Shown here one piece after another: positions 57,610-64,000 of a stretch of DNA of 64,000 nucleotides. Each line of letters opens with the position of its first letter. Position 1 is the first letter of the stretch. The notes beneath the pieces are model-generated. The model saw nothing but the letters and a program-made list of their open reading frames with translations. It had not been told where the DNA came from and did not search any database. The position numbers were made by a program, and so were the translations under genes. The DNA is from Styela clava. Lineage: Eukaryota; Chordata; Ascidiacea; Stolidobranchia; Styelidae. The stretch spans positions 992,001 to 1,056,000 of the forward strand of contig NC_135260.1 of assembly GCF_964204865.1 (NCBI RefSeq), read 5' to 3'.

Positions 57610-59312
57610 CTTATCCTTCTATTATTCCTTTGTGCTTGTGAATCCAAATGCATTTAATGCAAGTATAAGGATAACTATTCTAAGCTATTCAAGAATGTTG
57701 CTGCACTTTCGTTTGTGTTAGTGTTCAGCAAGGCTCTTGGATTACTCTACTTATTTTCTATAATTTTATCATGCAATTGTCACTTAGTAAGTCTGTAGTT
57801 TTATTTTATCAAAACCTGTATGATTGCACTATTGTTTTTATTAGTTTTAATTTCACTCTTATATTAGGCTGTCTTATCACTTTACTCTCGCTCAAGATAA
57901 ATGAAACGAACTTTGTTCGCCAGCATATTCACATCTCATTATTGAACTATTTCTTATGCTTGTTACAGCCTCGCAATCAAGTTCATGCATCTGAAACAAA
58001 TAACTGGGTAACTGGACATGTAACCGGCCGCGAGGCTGTAGTACGTCATTTGACCGAGCCGTCTTTTGGGCTTCTTCTCCCTTATAGTTATGAAAAAATC
58101 TTTCGCCATAGAATTGTATATTACAGCTTTCCAGCACATGATTTCTAAACACCAGGCTATAAATCAGTATTAAGTCGGTGCATCTGAAACAAATAATTGT
58201 CTAACTAATCCCACAAAGGTTTTGGTTCACCATATTACTAAGCTGTTTTATTAACTTCTATTTACCCGAACTTTTGTCTGTTATTTGTAAATTTTCTCCA
58301 CTCCCACCCCCATCTTAACAAGAGCAATAATTTCAAATGTAACAAAGTTATATATCCACAGCAATTGTATACATCGGTGGGCTCCAGAAGTATGTGTACC
58401 AATATGGAGGTAACTAATTTTGTTCGCCTATTTTACATCAAGTTGCGTGAAGCGACTGAAACCTATGGACTGGGGGATGGATATTCACTTGGCTAACACA
58501 GACAGTCTCTGAACTCTTATAGAACTAAAATAAGGAAAATTGGAATAAAATTATGACCTAACCCTAACCTGGTACACATACTACGGGAAGTACCCATCAG
58601 TGTTGTATCTTCACTAAGGATGTGCTAGTATTATTCATTTACTTCAGCCGATCTCTCCTAAAAACCACAATAATTAAAAATGTAACAAAGTTATATATTT
58701 TTGGCAATTGTATGCCCAGGCACTGTGTCCTTACCCATCATTAGCGCTATTGAGTCGCCTTTAGACAGTTTTCTCCATCTTCCTAACCCGTATCTTCTTG
58801 TTTTGGTTACTGCTTTATTTTTACTGATAACCGGACGAGAGGCCGTGGTTTGTTATATGATTAAGCTGTAATTTGGGCTTCCCTTTCCCCAGGGATAAAT
58901 ATGTAAATCATATTCTATCCTTTATTTCAGTCAATCCTTCTTAAAAAGCGCAATAATTTAAAATGTAACAAAGTTATATATTCTCTGTAAACGTATACCT
59001 ACAAGCGTAAATGTGATCTGTATTGGAGCTATATTTTGCAAGCCTGAAAGTGCATGACCAAATATGGCTGTTGTACACATAGCAGATTGCAATGTTTTTT
59101 GAATTACAACAAACTTTGTTGCGCAATAGACATTGTTATGCTTTCGCTACAAAGTAACCGTCTAGCCAACCTTACCTATTGTAAGCCAGTGTCATGAGCT
59201 TGTTTTGACCATTCCTCTACAGAGAATCGCATGAAAATGTTGATTTGGGAACCATATAATCACCTTTTTTCCCCGACTGTTTCAAAGGTATTCACATGAA
59301 AAGCACAAAAAT
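57610..59312. repeat. Repeat-rich stretch: SINE tails and recurring modules
   Basis: SINE tails with a TAACCGG(A/C)C/GGCCG(T/A)G core lie near 57,965-58,100, 58,165-58,280 and 58,825-58,925. The module AATGTAACAAAGTTATATAT recurs near 58,338, 58,680 and 58,960. A foldback MITE half-copy with ATGACCTAACCCTAACCTGG is at 58,385-58,590, with its left arm largely lost. The open frame at 57,771-58,148 overlaps SINE sequence and is not accepted as a gene. Confidence 0.6.
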
Positions 59313-59525
59313 TTTGGTACTCCCGAAGTATGTCAACCAGGATGGTGGACACCGGAACGTAGTATGTGTACCAGGTTAGGGTTAGGCCATAATTTCAGGT
59401 ACAAATACTATGGGAGTCACTTGGCTAGTCCCCGAACTCGTAATAGAACTAAAGTAAGCAAAATTGGAATCCAGGTTCCAGTGTCCACCATCTTGGTTCA
59501 TATACTCCGGAAGTACCAAAATTTT
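59313..59525. mobile_element. Solo foldback MITE, complete
   Basis: TTTTGGTACTCCCGAAGTAT on the left is inverted on the right (ATACTCCGGAAGTACCAAAA). The left core ACCAGGTTAGGGTTAGGCCA is present. The right core is deleted down to CAGGTTCCAGTGTCCACC. The copy is outside any array, which shows the family is mobile. Confidence 0.85.
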
Positions 59526-61031
59526 AAAATGTAACTGTTTAATTTCAAACCTGTATATTTTTGGCAATTGTTATCTAGTTATTGAAACCTTATCTACTGT
59601 AAGCTAACATCATATATCTCTAACAAGAAGCAAAATAATTTATAATATGACTATCCTATATCCTTTCTACAGATGTATCTTGGCCTGACAACCTTATCTG
59701 TCATTATTAGCGCTCTTTTAAGTTTACTCGTTTCAGGATATATACGAAAACTTCTTTGAGGCCTTATACCTATTCTTTGCTAGCAGCATATCTTCTTTTC
59801 CATTCTCTTCCTAATTTGTTACGTTTGCAACGAAATTTATTGTGTGTTTCAAGTGATTAATTTTATTAATTGAGATTATTCATTTTGTAATATTCATTTC
59901 ATGTGTTTAATTTTTCTTAACACGTTATTGTGCATACTTTTGTTCCGATGTGGCTGTGTCAAACACAAATAGTAACATGCTCTGGATCAGTGTTTTAACT
60001 TTTATCATCACAACATATTTGTCGTGGCCACATTTTATTGGTGAGACCGATGTGCTTGCATATTCTCGGTTCTCGCACAAAAAATAGTATTTTGGCTTTA
60101 TTCCTGTGATTGTGGGTACTAGTTCCAAATCTTTCAAATTTGATCGATATTTTGTTTTAACATAAGTAAGTGTCGATAAATTTTTCCCACAGAAGGAAAA
60201 AGAGTAAGTATGGTTATCTCTAACAATAATGGTACCACGCCCCCATTGAACCTTTTTGTGTCCACTGGGAGGTCGGGCCTCCAGTTTGACGAGCTCCGCT
60301 CTATATAGTATTCTTTTAATCCCAGTCACTAAGAATATAGTGCTTGTATATAAATTCAGTATCTATAACAACTTGCCAAACTGACTGATACCGATGCCAA
60401 ATCTCAACAGACTCTGGTGTATGTAGTAACTGTGTATATTTATCAAATGTTGCCTATTTTGTGATTCAATCTATGTTAAATTTAATCAAGCCTGAATGAT
60501 TTATATAGGAATAAAGAGATTATGTAATTCTAATTCTCCACATTATTACTGTCTTATTCAAGCAACTGGTACATACGGATTCGGTGAGAAGTAGACAAGG
60601 GGGAAGTTCTGACATTTAAAACAAAATACCCCCTGTATCAAGAATTTTTAACAATAATTTATTTTACCTAATTATTATCAGGTGAGGAGGGAACATTTAT
60701 TTTATTTTAGCACCATGGGAAGTGAGAAAATCTACAGAACGGTTTCTTCATCAGGGGTGTTCGCTTAATAGAATGTGTCGGAACAATTTGTAAAGGGTTC
60801 GATGCTCCTAAATCATCAAATATAGGTATGAATTCGATGCACGAAAAAATTGGGAATCAACAGGCACCGTAAACAATGCTATTTCTTAACAATTCCAGAA
60901 CGGGGGTGTAAGAAGCGTTTCAAAGGGTGCAAAGAAAAAAATGGTTGAGAATCTTTGACTATAGCAAACCACAACTCTACAATTACAGGCATCGATTTCC
61001 CTACACCACCATGGGGATGAATAACCTAGAG
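59526..61031. other. Gene-poor region between SAMD8 and ferritin
   Basis: Apart from the uncertain minus-strand frame at 59,925-60,329 nothing coding is supported. GGAATAAAGAGATTATG near 60,510 contains a polyadenylation-signal-like AATAAA on the plus strand, but no transcript can be tied to it. Confidence 0.4.
59925..60329 (-). CDS. Open frame of 134 codons, uncertain
   Basis: The frame begins MTGIKRILYRAELVKLEARP and includes KKVQWGRGTIIVRDNHTYSF. I recognise no domain, signal peptide or membrane segment. It is long for chance in AT-rich DNA and does not coincide with a repeat that I can identify in the window. There is no splice or promoter support. Confidence 0.2.
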   Translation of the reverse strand: MTGIKRILYRAELVKLEARPPSGHKKVQWGRGTIIVRDNHTYSFSFCGKNLSTLTYVKTKYRSNLKDLELVPTITGIKPKYYFLCENREYASTSVSPIKCGHDKYVVMIKVKTLIQSMLLFVFDTATSEQKYAQ

Positions 61032-61344
61032 CAGTGGTTCACTGGTGCCCAAACTTTCTGATATGGTTACCCCAAAATCGAATTACTGAAAGCTCAATTA
61101 CCCCTCTAGTAGTCATAACGTTATCACGGCGAAAATACTAACACCACCAATTGCATCATCTGATTTTAAGATGCCAAACTTGCACCAGCTCAGCATTTCA
61201 GCCTTAAATCCATACCTCAAAGTATTGTTATTATGACCCTGCGAAGTTGCGAAGGGGTTGCAAAAGAAATTGTTAAAACATCTGTTAAAACCTCTGGATT
61301 ACCCCCTGAAATTACCTTAATTACCTGCAGTTTGGGAACCACTG
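61032..61344. mobile_element. hAT MITE, 313 bp
   Basis: CAGTGGTTCACTGGTGCCC on the left and GTTTGGGAACCACTG on the right are inverted hAT-type ends. The flanks read acctagag and cctagaag, which share 'cctaga' and resemble a slightly mutated target duplication. The interior has TTACCCC motifs mirrored as GGATTACCCCC near the right end. Confidence 0.75.
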
Positions 61345-61654
61345 CCTAGAAGTTCAAAGCCCCCCATAATTTGAGGTGTGACACCACACTTTAAATTCCG
61401 AACTTGAATATAATTGTGTGTCGTATATACCAGTTCAGATTCTCAGTCAAATGCATAACACATTTCAGGGGTTACAAAATAGTTGTATTGTTAATAGCAA
61501 AATATTTACCATCCCCATGTCGGAACCTCACTCAATCATGCTATTTTCCGTTATTCAGAAGGGATGGGTGGACATCATTTGCTCTACTAATTCCATTAAG
61601 TTATCAGTGACTGGAATGACTGTCATCAACAAACCACCAGTGAGACTAACTTTT

Positions 61655-61930
61655 ATCTCGATCGGTAAGTATGTTGATAGGTATATTTGTCAACACTTTC
61701 GTATGTTACACGATAACTCACGGCAGCGAGATTGAATCTGCTTCAAATTCTGTATGTGCATTCATCATATCTCGGACCAGACGTCTATTGATTTTGGATG
61801 AATTATGTTGTATGAATAATTAGCACGGTATTATTAATTAATTAGTTATAGGACACGCGGTGTCGCTGTTGAGTCCGACCGATCTGTTTTGGGGATCCCC
61901 TAACTTTCGTCGCTGCAAACGATTGTGTGC
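61655..61930 (+). repeat. Dispersed repeat, inverse partner of 24,470-24,735
   Basis: ATCGGTAAGTATGTTGATAG, ATGTGCATTCATCATAT, TCTATTGATTTTGGATGAAT, TATTAATTAATTAGT and GGGGATCCCCTAACTTTCG mirror the motifs at 24.5 kb in order. No coding capacity. Confidence 0.6.
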
Positions 61931-62628
61931 GTAACAATGCTGCTGCGATGTGGAGTCTATGTATTTTGGTTACACGCGGATTAATAAGTCGGCGATCTCC
62001 GATCGCTATCTAGTTTCAATTTTAAGGCTAACGAAAATCATCTATCGAAGACTCTACTAAATGAGTAAATTCATCTAAACCGAATGAATCGGAATCAAAC
62101 GAAACAAAATTTAGATCAGTTTTTTTGGGAGTTTGAAGACTTCTTCACCACACTGTCATCAAATCCTACTCGGGAGAGGTAATACCCATTATTACATAAC
62201 ACACACTGCTTTATTACGTCATCGTGAAAAGATTTTCAATAGATTGCAAAGCTAATAAATGAAGGGAATGAAATTCTAATACAAGAAAATAATATTCAAT
62301 CAAAAATAAGTTCAAAATTCAAAATGTGGGAGGATTATCTTTTAGGGAGGACCATCTTGATTACCCTTTTTCATTTTTCAAAGATGGGGGTGTAAAGTTA
62401 TAGGACAGATATAAAAAGAAACAAACTGTTGCATCATAATATTATAAGAATCCTTTATGAATCACAATAATGAGAATTTAAAATCCAGTGAAATATAATC
62501 AAACTTTTTACCATGCTAGATTGAACATAAATAAAGCATCATATGCAGTATCTACGGAACAAACTTGGCCATGGATGTTGATTATATCCCACTGTGAGCA
62601 GTGCGGGCAGGAGGAACGCGTAAAATTT

Positions 62629-63723
62629 TTACTCCTCGAAATGTTTGTTGAACAGGAATTCACCCAGGCCTTCTCCGACACGTTTAAGGTTGGTGATGTA
62701 GCCCTTCAGCTTGTGGATCGCGTCAACTTGCTCGTGGAGGAAGTTTGCTTCAATGAAGTCTTGGAACTGTAGAAGGAAAGCTTTAGATTAAGAGCAGTGG
62801 TTCTCAAACGGCGACAATTTTTTGACAGGGCGTGAACTAATTTAAACTTTGGATAAATATGTTCCATCAACGTGTTTCGTCATACTATCTTCCTTATCTG
62901 TGGCATACTGCTAGCTAGTTATTTTTTAAGTGGGGCGCAAGACAATTTCTAAAAAGGGGGCGCGCGGCCCAAAAAGTTTGAAAACCAATTAATTAGAGTT
63001 TCGCAAACTACGCCTCAATGGGATAGATAATATTTGCCACTTCTTTTGGCAACATCTTGTAATTTGAATTTTGTAAGACTTAAAATCACTTAATAGGGTT
63101 TTGTTTGCTTTTAATTCTATAATCGGTTTTTATTTATTTGTTTCGATCATTTACTTTATTTGCCTGTTATTTTAATTATTATATTCCAATTTGTGATCTT
63201 GATTCCAAGCATCGTTTTCAAAAGAGCATTCCCCACTGGTTATTGTAGGTGAGTTACAGACTCAATAGATCTGTCAAATTTTTCAAACTGGTCCCTCCGA
63301 CCCCCAAATGGGGGCCTCGAAGCACTTCTTAGGGGGCAACAAACTAAGGCTTGCACCGAGCAATATTTGCGGTGTATTTTACAATATATGAATCAGAGTT
63401 GAAAATTTCAACCCATTACAATTCAAAACAGTTATACCACTCATCCTCTCACTAATTGAGTGAGTGACCTTAATTTAAGAGCACTTTAAGACTGTCGGTG
63501 GGATTTGGTCCATGATCTGTAATTTGCCCTCGTTAGTTCCTTTATATTACTTCTTGTCTAAAGCCTAGTTATGAGGGAAACAGAACTTCAACCTACCTCG
63601 GGATCGTTCTCAGCAGTGTCATGCAACTTCAGCAGATTACGGTACACAGTCTCCTCCAGTTCCAAGGCTGCTTGCATCGCCTTGATGATGCTGCAGTTTG
63701 TCAGGTTCAGCGGCTGAGGAGCC
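62629..63723 (-). CDS. Ferritin heavy-chain-like subunit, last two exons (5' part outside window)
   Basis: Exon 63723-63597 encodes [20 protein letters not shown], then [20 protein letters not shown] and DPE. Exon 62766-62629 encodes [20 protein letters not shown] and [20 protein letters not shown], ending KHFEE and stop. The join is in phase 0 with GTAGGT and CTACAG splice sites. This is the C-terminal third of a ferritin: end of helix C, helix D and the short helix E. The Glu in LELEETV and the Gln in HEQV correspond to ferroxidase residues E107 and Q141 of human H-ferritin, so an iron-oxidising heavy type is likely. The usual 24-mer cage would store iron in the cytosol or be secreted; targeting and any iron-responsive element lie upstream of base 64,000. 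Start not in the window. Confidence 0.95.
62795..62990. mobile_element. hAT MITE in the last ferritin intron
   Basis: CAGTGGTTCTCAAACGGCGA on the left and GTTTGAAAACCAATT on the right resemble inverted hAT ends. Flanks attaagag and aattagag suggest a mutated target duplication. The interior has GGGGGCGCGCGGCCC. It begins 29 bases upstream of the last exon, measured on the minus strand. Confidence 0.65.
63285..63350. repeat. hAT-end-like remnant
   Basis: TTTCAAACTGGTCCCTCCGA followed by CCCCCAAATGGGGGCCTCG looks like a hAT MITE end with a GC-rich hairpin. No partner end is recognised before the ferritin exon. Confidence 0.35.
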
Positions 63724-63809
63724 TTTGGATGAAGGAAAGATTGTTATAGTACAAAAAAACACTAACATGTGGGAGATCACTCAATCTGCAACTAATTGGT
63801 CAATCTATT

Positions 63810-64000
63810 TTGGTACTCTGTACCCGGTTAGGGATAGGTCATAATTTTATTCCAACTTACCTTATTTTAGGTCTATTTCAAATTCAGGGACAAGCCAAGT
63901 GACTCCCGTAGTATTTGTACCTGGAATTATGGCCTAACCCTAACCTGGTACACATACGACGTTGAATTTGGGAGGGTCTGGATATATTTTCTGAACGACA
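63810..64000. mobile_element. Foldback MITE in a ferritin intron, cut by the window end
   Basis: TTTTGGTACTCTGTACCCGG, then GTTAGGGATAGGTCATAATT form the left arm, and ATTATGGCCTAACCCTAACC followed by TGGTACACATACGACG the right arm. The loop is in the opposite orientation to the array copies (TTATTCCAACTTACC first). The outer right end lies at or beyond the window edge. Confidence 0.8.

Noticed and set aside
57771-58148. Open frame of 125 codons
   Set aside because: Its second half is SINE tail sequence (CATCTGAAACAAATAACTGG region) shared with other SINE copies, and the first half is low-complexity hydrophobic translation of T-rich DNA.

Overview
The window is eukaryotic nuclear DNA from an AT-rich invertebrate genome with many introns. 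Multi-exon genes have clean GT/AG splice sites, and transposons of many classes are interleaved with them. Two tandem C-type-lectin-like genes carry a motif set (LRPMIPDG, TGMTY, ISLPTEVW, GAICEN) that reminds me of ascidian (tunicate) lectins. Together with a SAMD8 orthologue and a ferritin this makes a tunicate my best guess, but taxonomy cannot be proven from the sequence alone.

Layout. 1-2,628: no recognisable gene. 2,629-6,690 (minus): lectin-like gene 1. 6,815-14,720: an array of seven to eight units of about 0.98 kb, each containing a foldback MITE with an internal GGTTAGGGTTAGG motif. 14.7-16.0 kb: related dispersed repeats. 16,084-19,264 (minus): lectin-like gene 2, with a signal peptide and a short collagen stretch, and a one-base homopolymer frameshift in its last exon. 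19,830-23,164: a large foldback element whose ~0.8 kb arms each hold a decayed THAP exon and a tRNA-derived SINE. 23.2-27.1 kb: no gene, some repeats. 27,117-35,155: two head-to-tail, internally deleted non-LTR retrotransposons of L1/Tx1 type (minus). Between them lies a 368-bp tandem repeat with higher-order structure in the position of a promoter-monomer 5' UTR. 35.2-39.4 kb: MITEs, a hAT element and a displaced LINE ORF1 fragment. 39,384-45,328: a 5.9-kb P-superfamily transposon with terminal inverted repeats and a target-site duplication. It has a THAP/P-type transposase (minus) and a second, convergent gene (plus) of unclear function. 45.8-46.1 kb: a cluster of ACCGGTACCGGT palindromes.

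47,243-55,421 (plus): a complete nine-exon SAMD8 gene (SAM domain plus sphingomyelin-synthase-type lipid phosphotransferase, 433 aa), with SINEs and other repeats in its introns. 55.4-62.6 kb: gene-poor, with SINE tails, foldback MITEs, a pogo/Tigger-like MITE and hAT MITEs. 62,629-63,723 (minus): the last two exons of a ferritin heavy-chain-like gene whose 5' part lies beyond the window.

How the parts relate. The host genes are not an operon or a pathway. The lectin pair is a local duplication, probably of secreted innate-immune proteins. SAMD8 is an ER ceramide phosphoethanolamine synthase or ceramide sensor. Ferritin stores iron. More than half of the window is mobile-element sequence at different stages of decay. 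The most interesting structures are the two-gene P-like element, the higher-order LINE monomers and the MITE-containing satellite.
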